Of a stretch of 64,000 nt of DNA, positions 34,544-48,783 are shown piece after piece; position 1 is the stretch's first letter; each line of letters begins with the position of its first letter. The position numbers were made by a program, and so were the translations under genes. This DNA is from Vespula vulgaris. Lineage: Eukaryota > Arthropoda > Insecta > Hymenoptera > Vespidae. The stretch spans positions 1,864,774 to 1,928,773 of the forward strand of contig NC_066593.1 of NCBI RefSeq assembly GCF_905475345.1, read 5' to 3'. Below the pieces are notes generated by a model, which searched no databases, had not been told where the DNA came from, and worked only from the letters and a program-made list of their open reading frames with translations.

Positions 34544-36918
34544 GACTTTAATGTTTCTATAAAAATGGATACGTTATTTATTACTATCATATTGTTTCTC
34601 TTTTTAATTTTGTTATTTTGTGATATTTGAATTTTTCTTAAAATCCAAATCAATGGAATTTTCATCATAACGCGTGGCTATAATATTTTTATAAAAATGA
34701 CTATATCGTATTTTCTTTCTTTCTTTTTTTTTTCTATTATTCATCAATTTACCACGAACTTTTTATTTGAATCGTTGTACGATCGAATCATTGGAATTAC
34801 ACATGTCTATAATAATTTCTTTCTTCAAGATCGCTTTATTATATTTCTTACTATTATTTCTCTATTTACTCGATTACTTTATATTTGAATTTTTTTCTAC
34901 GATCGAGTCGATCAAATTTTTATTACAGCTTTTTATACATAACGATAATATCTCTGTAAAAATAGTTTACGATAAATTTTTTTTAAAGACTATTATTCCT
35001 TTATTTACTATATAACTTTTCTATGTATCAATCCATGTATCACGATCTTTAATAAAAATTTGAAGGAAATCGTTTGAAAGAAATTGATATATAAGATAGA
35101 AGACGACAAGAGATCTACGATAACATATGTTGTTCAGATATCTAAGATAGTTTAGTTAAATAGAATCTCAGCGATCGAGACTACTACGCTCCAGTTATCT
35201 TACATAATTTATATCGCGTTCGACGATGATGATTCATCGGAGAAGTGAATCATACGAGAAAGATCTTAAAGCTTGACGCTTCGATGGATCGTGAGGATCT
35301 AACGTTATTACGAATGATTTTTACAAAATTCTCAAATTCTAATAGATTGTAATAAAAACAAATTTTTTAACTTTAGATATGTCATTGATTCGTAAAAATT
35401 TATCATTCGGTTTATCGCGTTAAAAAAACATTTTTCCCGTTGCATATAAATTTTTATCAATTTCGGAAAACGTTTTTGCGAAAGAAAATTTTGTCGGATT
35501 ATTAGATCGACGTAACGTAGAATTGATTATCACGAATTTCTTATTAATTTATATTTTTTTCGATTGACGAGACAAATGGTCATTTTGATTGATATCGATA
35601 TTTATTCTAAGTATTTTTTTCTTTTTTTTTTCTTCCGTTCTAGATCATTATTTATTACGATATCCGATATCAAATTAATATTTTTCGTTTCAACGTATCG
35701 GACAATGATCGCCGATCGTATCTTAAGATAAAATTAAAAATTATCTCAAAGATCGTTCGAACTTATTCGAATATTTTTTTTTTTTTCTAAATAACTTGAA
35801 TAAATATCGAATAATATATAAGTATATATATATATATTTTTTGTTGTTATTGTTGTTGTTGTTTTATTCGATAGATCCTATTTGTTATCAATCGCATTTT
35901 TATAGATCGCAATTATACTTCAATATTTATCTCGTTCCTAGCGATCTCTGTGATCCTCGAAAGAGGAATAATATAATGACTTCGCAATCGTGAAGATAAC
36001 GTTAATATACTTCGGTAAATAAAACATGCGTGCATCGTGATACTTGGGAGATAACAAAAATATGTTATTAATATCGTTATCGCTTCATTATGGAATTATA
36101 TTCTTTTGATATTGTCCCTTTTCATCGGTCTATGATGAAATCTTTTTTTACTTTTAAAAATATTTATATATGTATCTATAAATTATATATGTATATATAT
36201 ATTTTAATATAACTATAATATTTTATTATATATTTAAATAAAAAAATATATATTATCAATAATGTATTAATAAATATATATTTATTTAATATTATATATA
36301 TATATATCTATAGAATATAATAAAATATACTATATACAATATTTTGTATATTATATATATATATGTGTGTGTGTGTGTGTTTTTGTATTTCTGAAAAGAG
36401 ATTGAATGGAAGAATTTGAGGGGGAAAAAAATTCGAAAAAATTTCGTAACTCATGGTAGTGTCGTCGGTACACGAAGATAAGAGAGTCATAATAACGGCA
36501 GTAACGATGCTCGTTGACTCGAACGAAGTTGACCTAGTCAGGCACCCACCGGGCTCCATCTAATCTAAAATTAATTCCCAACAGCTGCTAGTCGACAACC
36601 ATACATACTTATATATATATATATATATACATGGATACATAGACAGATAGATAAATACGTGTATGATCGTACAGCTTCTCTAGTTTTTATTCGTATAATT
36701 CTTTTTCGACGTTTCAAGGTCACGATTTAACTTGACTTTTCTTATAAATTATTTCACATCTAACATTAATATATTAATTTCATTGATTTGTATATGAAAG
36801 TGAAAAAAAAGAAAAAGAAAAGAAAAAAAGGAGAAGTAATGACAGGAATAAGAAAAAAGAATAAAAAAAGAAATAAAATAAAATAAAGTAAAAAGGTGTT
36901 CTTGAATATTTTAATTGA

Positions 36919-36960
<42 letters not shown>

Positions 36961-36967
36961 CATCATG

Positions 36968-37460
36968 TCAAGGCTAAAATTATTAAATTATTTAGTATTT
37001 AACTCCGTCCTTAATTTTATAGATCCAGATAAAAAATGCGGCGAATTGAGAAATAGAGATTCTAAGAATGAACCGACTTCTGGTTATTATTATTATTATT
37101 ATTATTATCATTATTATTATTACTAAGTGACTAAAATTCTTCAACTATTTAATATCTAACTATTTTATTGCCTTTAATTTAGATAAAATAAAAAAAAAAT
37201 AATTCAAGAGCCTGAAAATTGAGCGATACTTAATTATTATTAATATTACTACGTCGACGTTAACATTCTTCAACTATTTAATATCTAACTATTTTATTAT
37301 TCTCAATTTAGATAAAATAAAAAAAAAAAAAAGAAAAAATACTCAAGAGCCTGAAAATTGAGCGATACTTAATTATTATTAATATTACTACGTCGAGGTT
37401 AAAATTCTTCAACTATTTTATTATTTTCAATTTCGATAAAACAAAAAAATAAATCGTTGG
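36968..37460. repeat. Minisatellite, ~130-bp units, three to four copies
   Basis: ATTCTTCAACTATTTAATAT recurs at 37136 and 37265, and a shortened version at 37404. CAAGAGCCTGAAAATTGAGC recurs in the first two. A more diverged copy (TTATTTAGTATTTAAC, then TAGATCCAGATAAAA) precedes them at 36968-37080. The units include (TTA)n stretches, and length changes map to the A and TTA runs. Confidence 0.9.
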
Positions 37461-37497
37461 GCTTGGATCGATATTTTATTATTATCATTATTATCAA

Positions 37498-37533
<36 letters not shown>

Positions 37534-38129
37534 ATTATAATTATTGTTATAATCGAAACTTAGCGAGTTTCAATAATTACCTTTTACCGATAGTCGCGAG
37601 CACTTATCTTGGCACGCACTTAACTATCACAGTATATGTAATTTATTGCAACGATAATTGACAATTACCGACGTTTTCCTCCTCTACTATTAACACCGAC
37701 GATATATAACAATAAGAGTAGTCAGAGTGGGGAATAAGGATAGAGGCGAGGAGTGCGGGTGAATGGTGGTGAGGGTGGAGAGTGGAGGGTTGAAACGGAG
37801 AAAGAGTAGGGCTGTTTCTAAGTAGCGGACTAAAGTCGACTCACCCTTCTTACGTATCGAACGTTATACAGCGTGTCGATTTTAATTGATTCGAATCGCC
37901 AGCCACGAGACACCTTTAATTGGATGGGTTCTTACGGACTGGATAATCAAGAAGACACGCCAATTATATCCGTCATCGACGCCTTCGCTTTCTTTTCTTT
38001 TCTTTTTTTTTCTTTTTTTCTTTTCTTTTTTTATTTTTTTTCTTCTACGATCCTTTTCATCGTCTCTTCTTTTTTCCGTAAAATGAAATGATGAAAAATA
38101 AAGAAAAAGGAAAGAAGATAATAATAATG

Positions 38130-38138
38130 ATGATGATG

Positions 38139-38191
<53 letters not shown>
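38130..38191. repeat. (AAT)n microsatellite
   Basis: About twenty AAT units preceded by GAT units. Confidence 0.95.
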
Positions 38192-38192
<1 letters not shown>

Positions 38193-39403
38193 CGAAAAAT
38201 CACGAAAGCGAGAAATAAAATATCAAACGTGTTCCTCTCCTTTTTTTTTCTCATTCTTTTTCGTTTTTTCTTTTTTTCTTTTGGGGGGGGATAATTGAAT
38301 AACCTTCGACGCGATAAGAGTTATATCGATAACAGGTAGGAGGCCGGTCTTAAAGTGTCCAACGTTTCTTTTTTCTTTTACTTTTTTCTTTTACTTTTTT
38401 CATTTTCTTCTTCTTCTTCCTCTTCTTCTTCCTATTTTATCGACGAAATTGGGAAGTACGGAACGAGGGGATAGGGATGAGGGGAGGGATGAGGTTGAGG
38501 GTGAGAAGAGAAAAAAGAAAAATATCGGAACGTTAATTACGATAAAACGAGTACACGATCGAATTATGTAAATTTTCTATCTACTCGATCTCAATTATAA
38601 TCGTACATATATATACACACACACACACACACATATATATACATATATATTATTTATATTATATATATTATATTAAAAGTTGAATACCTGCAATACTTAT
38701 ATATACTTAGAACTTTATTTCATCGTACCGTTTAATTTTTGTAATTTCATTATTGCATCAAGTAGTTTAACGATCCTTATAATAATATTAACAATATAAG
38801 TTGATTATAAGAAAAAATTATTCGATAGAAATTTTTATTATATATATATTCATGTAAAATAATTTTTAACAAAGATCGCATCAAAATTTCTTGAACGTCC
38901 TCTTGCAACTTGTCTTCTTAGAGACGATTTAAAAAAAAAACTCGAATTTACACGAATTAAAAAAGAAAAGAAGAAAAATATTAATCAAAAAAGAGTCTCA
39001 AAAAAAAAAAAAAAAAAAAGAAAAAGAAACGATTTCAAAGTAACTTCTTATTTCTCTTTCTCTTACAATCTATCGATTGGCTTTACTTTTCAACCCGACC
39101 TATATCACTATCCATTATATGAACCTTGAATGAGATTAGATTTGAATTTAGTATTTCAATAGATACGAGCGCCCGTCTTTCGTCTCGTAATTTTTGTCGT
39201 GTAATTTTCATTCTCCGTGCGCGTGGTTCCCTTCCTTCTTTCTTTCTTTTTTTCTTTCTAGAAACGACCCGTATAAAAATCATTTTGATAAGAACAAAAA
39301 AAAAAAAGAAAAATCCGAAAGAAACAAAATAAATAACGAGAGGATCGCTTAATATTCTTCTGTAGTATATATCTGCGTACGTGTATATATCTATGTCTGT
39401 ATT

Positions 39404-39434
<31 letters not shown>

Positions 39435-39439
39435 ATATA

Positions 39440-39560
39440 TGTGGGCAAGACGCGTCCCGTTCTAATGGCGACTTTCACGTCAGTCTGTCCGAAAAGTGCG
39501 AGCCCACGTGCTTCTCCACGGAGAAAGGAGGCCATCGAAATGTCAGTTTTACGTGTCGGC
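39440..39560. promoter_or_regulatory. GC-richer island with E-box and CRE half-site
   Basis: The island contains CACGTG (39505-39510) and TTTCACGTCAG, a CRE-like half-site (about 39474-39484), within 40 bp. On the Pdp1 strand an ATG at 39535 begins MASFLRGEA before C and GTGGGC, a weak phase-1 donor. It could be a clock-responsive enhancer or a minor first exon. The interpretation is inferred. Confidence 0.25.
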
Positions 39561-39644
39561 CTTCTCTCTGTCTCTGTCTCTGTCTCTTTTTCTCTTTCTC
39601 TTTCTCTTTCTCTTTCTCTTTCTCTTTCTCTTTCTCTGTTTCTT

Positions 39645-39689
<45 letters not shown>

Positions 39690-39693
39690 TTTG
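39559..39693. repeat. Compound (CT)n/(CTTT)n/(TCTG) microsatellite
   Basis: Long pyrimidine block of TCTCTG, TCTTTC and CT units next to the island at 39.5 kb. Confidence 0.95.
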
Positions 39694-42600
39694 GTATGTT
39701 GCGCGTGTCTCTCCTTACGAGTTAGCTAGATACTTACTATGGTAAATAAGTTACCATAAACGTCATTGTCTACCACTTTTTCTATCTTTATTTTGTTTAT
39801 TCTAATCCATCTTATATTATTATTCGCACTAATATTTATTTTATTATTAACGTCGTAGATAATAGGTAGATAATAAGTAGAAAAGAGAAGAAAAGAGGTA
39901 TGAAATTTGGAAAATATTCTTAATTAAATAAGACTAATGGACACGCTGATATTATCGTTTTAAGTTACAATTGTATTATATAATAATAATAATAATAATG
40001 ATGATAATAATGATAATAAAAATGGTATTGTAATCGTTGATTAGAAATATAAAGTTTGTTTTTTAGAATATCGATGAAGAGTTAAACAGTTAAAAAGTTA
40101 AAAGTAAAATAGTTGTTAAAAAAAAAAAAAAAGAAAATTAAATACTAATAAAATTCGATTAAATGGGATGAAGAATTAATTTGAGAAAAAAAAATTTGTC
40201 GGAATAATTTGTATAATGAAGTAATGTATTATGAAAATTAACACATTTTTAACAAAATTTCTGAATAGTTTGAATCGAAGAAAACTAATCAAACATCTAA
40301 TGGAATCATTATTACCATTACCGGTTTCTTTCACTTTCTTTTTCTCTCTCTGTGTGTCTCTCTCTCTCTCTCTCTCTCTCTCCTTCTTTCTTTTTTCTTT
40401 TTTTTTCGTTTTCTAATTCGTTCCTTAATCAATGCCTCGTAATTTGTTACTATGCTAGCTAAGAGTTTCTCTGTCTCGATCAAACATATTATTACTTTAT
40501 TAACTTAGATGTAATTTTATTTTTAAATAATAAATAATGAAGATTCGTCTCAATTATGATATTTCGATTTATCGATTTCGTTCTTGTAAAAAAAATTTGA
40601 AAGAAAGAGAATTCGAGTAAAAAGATTCGAATGTTCATAGAATTTGTAGAATAAATAAATCAATCGAATAATTATACAAAGTTTATATATATATATATAT
40701 TATATGAAATCATACTGATTTTATAAATAGCACACTATAAATAACGTATCGATTTATATATACTTTTCATTCTGTATATATATATATATATATTACACAT
40801 ACATATACATTAGTATGATTAGTATGATTTTAAAGAATTGTATTGATCAGATGAAAGATATACTACCTATAAAATAATTTTACACGATAAAAGCAATTTC
40901 GAAAAGGAAGAAAAAGGAGAAGAAGAAAAGGAACAAGGAGAGAAAGAGAAAAAAATTAAAAAATCGTAGCAAACGAATCTAATCGCTTTCCTTCGGTTTC
41001 CTAGACACAAACTTTCGAAAATGATATGGAGCAGCAGGAAGGAGGAATTGAAACTGGATCCTGGCGTAATGTAGGAAGTCGCCTATCGTTAGACTTCGAC
41101 CACATGCGACAAGGAAGTACCCTTTTTTATTTTTTTTCTTTTTTCTATTGACACGATATATATACGTACGTGCGTGCGTGTGTGTTAGTGTATACGTTCG
41201 CGTATACCGGTTGTTAAATTTTTCTTTTTTCCTTGTGTCTGTAGATTTTATAACACGTATCTTTCTTATTGGCTGCTATTAAATCGAAGAAGTAAGGGTG
41301 AATTGAAAAGGGTGTAAGGGTGAGTTGCAAGGGGATGTAAGACTGGTAAGATCGAGCTCAATATCTTTAAACAAAATCTTCAATCTTTGTTAATTAAATA
41401 TTTGAAGTAAACCTATTAAATATTTCTAATAAAATATCAATAGTTCTATCACTAGATAAATTATTTAAAATCGATTAATTGTTATTATAATAATAATAAT
41501 CGAATTTTTATCGCAAACATATAGAATTGATTTCTTATCATTAATTGATTTCTCGATTATTTCAACTCAAGAGAAAAATCAAGATCGAATATTAACAATT
41601 CAAGGTCGTTTGATAAATAGATCCTTATAAACGAAATAAATATCGATCGAAGTGTCAATACTATAGATGATTTTTTTTTCAACGAAATTTCTTTCGATTC
41701 TTTTTTTTTCTTTTTTATTCTTTCTTCTCTTTTCTTCCTTTTTCTATAATTGTTGTTGTTGATTATGTAAAGTAGGTTAACGAGAATGTGTGTGTGTGTG
41801 TGTGTGTAGGTATGCATATATATTTGAAAAAATTTCACGAAATACGTATTTATCATAAATTTGGAATTTCCTTGAAAAAGAGAGACAGAGAGAGAGAGAG
41901 AGAGAGAAATAGAGATAGATAGAAGACGATTCGCTTTCCATTAATGTTAATGATCACGACGTGAACAGACGAAATTAATTATGTATCTACATAAAGTCTA
42001 ATTTAATTAAAGTTATAAATCAAACGGGACGAATACTTTCTCCACAGACATCTACGAAAACAATTTTCTACCTATTCCAACGATGGATCGTGATCGAATG
42101 TGATCTTAATAGGAAAGAACGTGAGATATATAAATTTACCTTTCCAAATAAATAAATAAAAATATATATACATATATACGCACGTATTTATATCTATCAC
42201 GTTTGGATTAACCTTGAAAAGTTGTCTAAATGTATACGACTCTTGTAAACATATGTCGAAAGTAAATCGTTAGATACGTATCGAAAAAGTCATATTGCTC
42301 TTATTAAACGTAAATATCTATAATAATATGCATTTATATTTACATGTATATGTATGTACGTATGTATGTACATACGTATGTATTATATATGCAGAACTAG
42401 GAAGTCGCGTGCCACGTGACTTTCACTTTCACCGAAATAACGAGGACGCTGGAATGAATTTGTATGGTTCTGAGAACACCAATACACATATATGCGTATA
42501 TATATATGTGTAATATAAATATATGAGTATATATATATACATATATGATAAAAATATAAACACGTGTGTATATGGTGTTTCATATTTTTTCTTCTCTTTC

Positions 42601-43019
42601 GTTAACGCACACATTCTTTCTCTTTCTTTCTCTTTTTTTTTTTTTTGTATATCTCCGTCTTTCTTTTCTCATCACTTTCGTATATCGCATGAAAGAGAAA
42701 TTTACCTTGTAAGATCTCGAATTTAGGTTAACGCGTAAGGGTCTTTCGTATCTCCGATCTCGAAAGTTTTTTTTTCCTCTTTTTTTTTCTCTTTTTTCTT
42801 TTTAAACGAGACACGCCCTAAACGTTCGAGTTGTCCGAGTGTTAAATACATCATCGATTTGTCTAATTAATATGATTTTTTAATGCGGTTTATTCTATTC
42901 TTGTTTTCTTCTTTTTTCATATTCTATGCGTTGTAAAAATTAATTATATGTAATTATAAATAATAATTTTATTTATATGTGTAATTAGACATCATTTTTA
43001 CGCGTAGATATTCGTATAT

Positions 43020-43067
<48 letters not shown>

Positions 43068-43979
43068 TAATTTAATTCATATGTAATTACAATTGCACAT
43101 ATAATTTTCATGCATAGACATTCGTCGTTATTAATTATTATTATCCGTCCGATATGATAAGAATAATTATCTGTACCGAAGTATTTGTGATCGATAGATC
43201 CTCGTGATCCCACGCGAGGAAAAGAATAAAAATTCCGTTGTGGAAATAGTTCTGAAGACGTTACGAATAAACGCAAAGTCATTACGGTTAATGACGAGCA
43301 AGGCGCCAAGACTATTTACGGAGTGTATACGTATGTATATGTATCTGTCCATGTATATATGTATCTCTCTCTCTCTCTCTCTCTCTCTCTTTATGAATCT
43401 ATGTATGTACATACATCGTGAAAGCGATATTTCGCAATTTAATCACGGTTTTAAGAAAGACGTTCGATTTTTCTAAGAGAAATCTATCTCTTCTTTTTTG
43501 TTTTATTTTATTTTTCATTCTTCTTCATTTATTGATTGAACTAATTTAAGACAAAGAGAAACAAAGAAAAAATACAAAAGGAAATACATACAAATCTCGA
43601 CAATCTCTTCGTTTAAAATTAAAAAAATTAAAAAATAAGAAAAAAAATGAAAATAAGAAAAAAAGAAAGAGGTATACGAAACGTTTTTAATTAATCAAAA
43701 AAAAATAATAAATAAATAAATAAATAAATAAATAAGTAAACAAAATAAAATAAAGAAAAAAAGACGAGAGATCTAAAAAGCCAAAGGGAAAAATTCATAG
43801 CGTTTTCTGGAAATCCTTCGATAATAAAATCGGATCTATCGATCGGACTGTTGGATTGATTTATTACGTGAGGATATTATTACCTATCTCTATCGACGGA
43901 CTAGTTCTTACGAGCAGGTTCAATATTTTTATCCTATCGATCGTAGAAACTACGCTAATGAAATCAAATACCGCCTTAC

Positions 43980-43991
43980 CTCGTTCTTTTA

Positions 43992-43995
<4 letters not shown>
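43980..43995 (-). other. Possible mini first exon MIKERG before GAG|GTAAGG
   Basis: A minus-strand ATG at 43995 reads MIKER plus G, then GTAAGG (donor consensus) in phase 1; joined to exon 2 it would give MIKERGKQGKDG. It lies against a GA repeat. The phase and donor fit, but with only 16 nt of coding sequence a chance match is likely. Confidence 0.15.
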
Positions 43996-44027
<32 letters not shown>

Positions 44028-45768
44028 ATAGACATAGAAACATAGTATACATTTATTTACATACGCTTAGTTTGTACGTTAGACACATAGTTATTACTTA
44101 ATCTATTTCTTTTTCATTCTTCCTTTATTATTTTTAGAAAGATATAATAAGAACTATCGGATCTAACATGATCGTGTAAAAATACTATAACAGGACACTA
44201 ATCGAAATCACGAAAGTTTTTTTTTTTTTTTTACTTTCGAAATGAAAAAAATTATAGTTCATAGTAATATCAGTTTCGTTTCGTTTCTTTCTTTTTCTTT
44301 TTTTGGTCATTCATTGATTCTTTTATTCTAATCGAATAATAGCTATTTGAAATCCCCGAAAAATTGCTCATTTATTTTAAATATATATTTTTTTATATTT
44401 ATATATATATTCGATAGAAACATTAATTTATTTTTTGTCGCTCGACGAATTTTTTTAAATCGAACATCAAGTTTTCCAATCGATAGAAATCTCGAAGAAT
44501 AATATTTAATCGAAAAAGAATTAGTTTCGTTCTTTTTTTTTTCAGAGTTTCTCGAACCGGACAGGACGAAGTAGAAGCGAAAAAAGAAAAAAGGAGAGAA
44601 AAAAAATAAAAGTAAAAAAAGGAGCAAAGATAGCGGAAAAATCAGCTTGTGGAGGTGAAACTTCAATATCTACGTAGTATGGAATCGTCTAACCGGTTTT
44701 ACCAGAGTGTCAATAGAATAAAAAAAAGAAAAAGAAAAAAAAAAGAATACAAAAAAGAAAAAGATCTTACGCGTGTTTACGATCCAGAAAGGGACGAGCC
44801 GGAAAACGATCGATCCTACGTAATATCAACATTTTTCTTAACAGAAATAATTTTTTTCTTTTTTCTTTTTCTCTTCTTTTTTTTTTATTTTTTATTTTTC
44901 CTCGCATCGATTATGCTCAAAATATATCGATATTTCTATTCCTCTTTCATAAAAATTGTTCTAATCCGAACTGTGAGTTACAAAATTTTGTGCCAGCTTT
45001 CTTTCTTTTTTCTTTGTTTTGCGTCAAGGAAAAATTAGAACGAAAAGAGAAAAAAGAAAAAAGAGAGAGAGAGAGAGAGAGAGAATGGTATAGTACGTAA
45101 TCCATCTTGTTAGAAATTTGTTGTGTAGTTTTAGATCATAGTCATCGTTCGGTGAAAGTTGATCACAAAACGCACGATCACTCTCAGGTTTCTCATTTTT
45201 ATAAGAAATTTTATAAGACTACGAATATATCATTTTTATTATACATAAGGAATTTGATATTTGAAATGTAGAATCGATCGAAAATATTTCCGAATATTTC
45301 TTCTTCTTCTTCTTTTTTTTTTTTTTAATTATCTTTTTTAAAGTATCTTTTCTTTTTTATCAAATTGTGAAAACTACGAGTTTATCGAAGAAAGTTTTTA
45401 CGATCTAGATCAAAAATAATTTATATGAAAAATTTTGGAGAAGATTAATCGATGTTTGATATACGTATATTGCATAACTTCATTTGGAATAAATTAATAC
45501 AAATTCTAACGATATATTTGTGTGTATTTAAGAAAATGTCAACAAATGAAATAACGATATCTAATCTATTAGAAACATTAGATATGTATTTCGTGACGTT
45601 ATAGATCAATGTAAAATCGTGTATATCTCGAACGTGTATTAACGATCTTTTTCTTTTTTCTTTCTTTCTTTCACAAGCGTCATTACTCTGTTGAACCGGG
45701 AAGCGTAACACTTTCCATCTTACAATACTTCCTTCTACGTCTTGAAATAAAAAATTATATAGAGTTTC

Positions 45769-45816
<48 letters not shown>

Positions 45817-46236
45817 AATGAAAACGTCGAATGACAGAATATCTTTTTGTTTTTCTTCCAACGCGACATTTTTCTTCTTTAATTAATTGCCGGAAAAGAT
45901 CTTATTAGAAATCGCGAATAAAAACTTTTTATCCATCCCATAAAATTCGTTCTAACATCTCTTTCCTTCTCTCCTCATTTCCTTTTTCTCTAGATATCAT
46001 TTCTCAGAAATTTGCATAAGAGAAAAAAGAAGAAAAAAGAAAAAGAAAAATATAATAATGTTGAAAATTATTTTTACAATTTATTTCATAAGCTTACTAA
46101 CGCGGATTCTAACAATCGAACGAATTCGTTTCTTTTACTATCATTAAAAAATTTTCACAACGAAAAATAGAGAAAACAAACAAACAAATAAATAAATAAA
46201 TTCGTAATTTTTTTTCTCTCAACTTCGTTCTTTCTC

Positions 46237-46258
46237 TCTCTCTCTCTCCCTCTCTCCC

Positions 46259-46308
<50 letters not shown>
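46237..46308. repeat. (CT)n microsatellite
   Basis: CT run with three short interruptions. Confidence 0.95.
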
Positions 46309-46313
<5 letters not shown>

Positions 46314-46404
46314 AAAAGATAATAAGATTACGTACGAAAAAAAGAAATAAAAAGAAGCAGAAGAAGAAAAAGGAGAGAAAAGAAAAGAAAAGAAAAGAAA
46401 AGAA

Positions 46405-46660
46405 AAAATATGTCGGAAGAAGGAAGCGGATTCGGTGTGCGGTCGGTGTATAATTTCCAATTATACTTCCCGATTAAGCATAAAGGAAAGCGTGTGCCGG
46501 GAACGCAGAAATCTAGACGAAGAGAGAACGATTGTAATGCGCGAGCTGGCATGCGCAAACGCAGACAGGTGCAATTCAGTTGCTCCTCGAACCGCGATGA
46601 CGTCGATTATCGCGAGCGTGCAAACTCGTTGTTGCACTTTTTCTTTTTTCTTTCTATAGT
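46405..46660. promoter_or_regulatory. GC-richer intronic island with CRE-like and GTGCAA motifs
   Basis: A 250-bp block with no simple repeats contains CAGGTG, GTGCAATTCAGTTGC, TGACGTCG and CGTGCAAACTCGTTGTTGCA. All three plus frames and a minus frame are largely open, which reflects composition more than coding. The repeated GTGCA-type motifs resemble half-sites for bZIP proteins. It is the best enhancer or promoter candidate in this segment, but only by composition. Confidence 0.3.
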
Positions 46661-46928
46661 ATACTATACTATTTACTATATACTATCTCTATCTTTCTAA
46701 CCTTTATTCCTTTCTTCTTCTTTTTCTTTTTTTATTTATTTATATTTCTTCATTTTTTCCCTTTAACTCTACAAACACATTCGTACATACATATATACAT
46801 ATATGTATATATAAATATGTATGTATACATGTATATATGATGTATCTATAATTTTTCTTTTTCTATTTATTTATATTTTTCATTCTTTCCCTTTAACTGT
46901 ACACACTTATACATACATACATACACAC

Positions 46929-46960
<32 letters not shown>

Positions 46961-47402
46961 GCATAATGCGTACTATACACACACACACACACATATACAC
47001 ATATATTCTCAATCTCCTTCCGCAACTCCCCCTTAATTCTCTATACTATCCCCTGTATCGTAGACTCGAAAGTGAAAACGCCAATCGCAAACACCGAACG
47101 AGACTCTTGCGTGTTTCATCGCGATTTCAAACTCAGTACTCCGTATCGCACGTGTACGATATACGTAGGCATTTATCTATACATTCGTCTGTGTATATAT
47201 GTCTACGGCTCTGTATATGTATAACTGTTTGTCCGTCTATTTGTTTCTATAGGTATGTATGTCTACGTATGTACATACATACGTACGTCATGACCCAGCC
47301 ACTTTCTTCTTCGTTCCAGTGAACTATTTTAATCGCAACCCGATTGAAAACCCTCCTTTTGAAACGTTTCTTCCTCTTTCTTTCTCTCTCTATCTCTCTT
47401 TT

Positions 47403-47441
<39 letters not shown>

Positions 47442-47656
47442 CTTACTCTCATTTATCTCGCATTATTTTTTACCTATTGTGTATACAGGTGAATCGTCAT
47501 TTCTTTTTCTTTGTTTCATTTTCTTTTTCTTTTATCGAACTTATATTTTTAATTCATCAAAAATCAAAATGTTCGATCGATTATCTTATTATTTTCATTT
47601 ATACAATTTCTATACTTTTAATCTTTAATTGGTATATATATTATTTAATCTTTAAT

Positions 47657-47690
<34 letters not shown>

Positions 47691-47784
47691 CAATTAATTG
47701 GTATATATTGGTATCATTGGTATATAATATACACCAAATAATAATAAACAAAAATTTTTGTTTTACAAGATACGAAAATCAATT

Positions 47785-47789
<5 letters not shown>

Positions 47790-47826
<37 letters not shown>
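47790..47826. repeat. (TA)n microsatellite
   Basis: TA run; other TA runs lie at 47655-47688 and 48064-48101. Confidence 0.95.
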
Positions 47827-47828
<2 letters not shown>

Positions 47829-48060
47829 CATAAAAATAAAAACAAAAATTTTCTTTCTTATCTTTTTCTCTTTTTCTTCACCGAGCAATATCATTCGAAC
47901 GTTTAATTTTCGATATTACTTTATTTCCAATTACTAGCTTTGTAAAAATGCACGATGAATTTTTATATCGAATCTTTCGTTTATTCTAAAACGTAACATA
48001 CGATTGATTATTTTATTAATTTATTTTTAATTATTAATCGCGTTTTATATATTTCTAATC

Positions 48061-48105
<45 letters not shown>

Positions 48106-48318
48106 GCATGTTAATCTTTATATCGCATGTTAATTTATATTTATAAAATAAATATTTTTGATTGACTCTTTCAAAGTTGACCTTTTTTTAATTATAATTC
48201 CAAACACATTTTTTCTTTCTCTCTTTCTTTTTCTCTTTTTTTTTTCTTTTTTTTTGAAGTCAACATTTTCTCCTTCAATTTTTCTCTTTCGTGATTACTT
48301 CTTGAATTAAGAAGTCAA

Positions 48319-48357
<39 letters not shown>

Positions 48358-48467
48358 GTTTATCAAAAGAGGTCTGAAAGAAGAACACTCGTTATCATAC
48401 CCCGTCGGGTCGTTCGATAACACATATGTCTATTTATGTCAGGATTTATTGACGTTAACGTTCGCAA

Positions 48468-48510
<43 letters not shown>

Positions 48511-48722
48511 TAAATGTTTTCTTAATATCATCGATTACCCGCCAAAAATGTCATAATTATTTCGTAATTTCATTTTCTTTCGAATTTTCGATATTTGTTT
48601 ACGTCGATACATACGATATAAAATCTACGACGTGTATGTGTGTGCGTGAGTGAGCGAGTATGTTTGTGAATTGTGCATTTAAATTTATAAAGTATAATCG
48701 CAATATTGCGATAAGAATTGTA

Positions 48723-48734
48723 TGAATGAATGAA

Positions 48735-48781
<47 letters not shown>

Positions 48782-48783
48782 GT
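48723..48783. repeat. (AAAT)n microsatellite
   Basis: About fifteen AAAT units, about 60 bp beyond the donor-like site at 48839. Confidence 0.95.

Larger units (their letters stand above)
32341..36960 (-). other. Pdp1 intron 1, segment 32.3-37 kb
   Basis: Complex islands at 32375-32690, 33605-33685, 35100-35290 and 36440-36600 are separated by AT-rich filler and repeats: (CTAT)n at 33549-33606, (ATAC)n near 33729-33757, (CT)n near 33846-33880, (GA)n near 34047-34070, (CCT)n at 34111-34149, (TA)n at 34493-34541, (ATT)n at 36918-36963. E-boxes CACGTG occur at 33289-33294 and 33690-33695. Donor-like GTAAGT sites on the Pdp1 strand lie at 32602 and 33640, each preceded by a short ATG-initiated frame ending in phase 0. 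Confidence 0.7.

Noticed and set aside
45445..45861. 138-codon minus-strand frame
   Set aside because: Begins at a non-ATG codon, runs through a (TA)n repeat giving alternating Ile-Tyr, and has no recognisable domain or splice context.
46328..46700. Overlapping open frames on both strands at 46.4 kb
   Set aside because: Frames are open on both strands at once, as expected when GC rises; no phase-compatible donor follows a good ATG.
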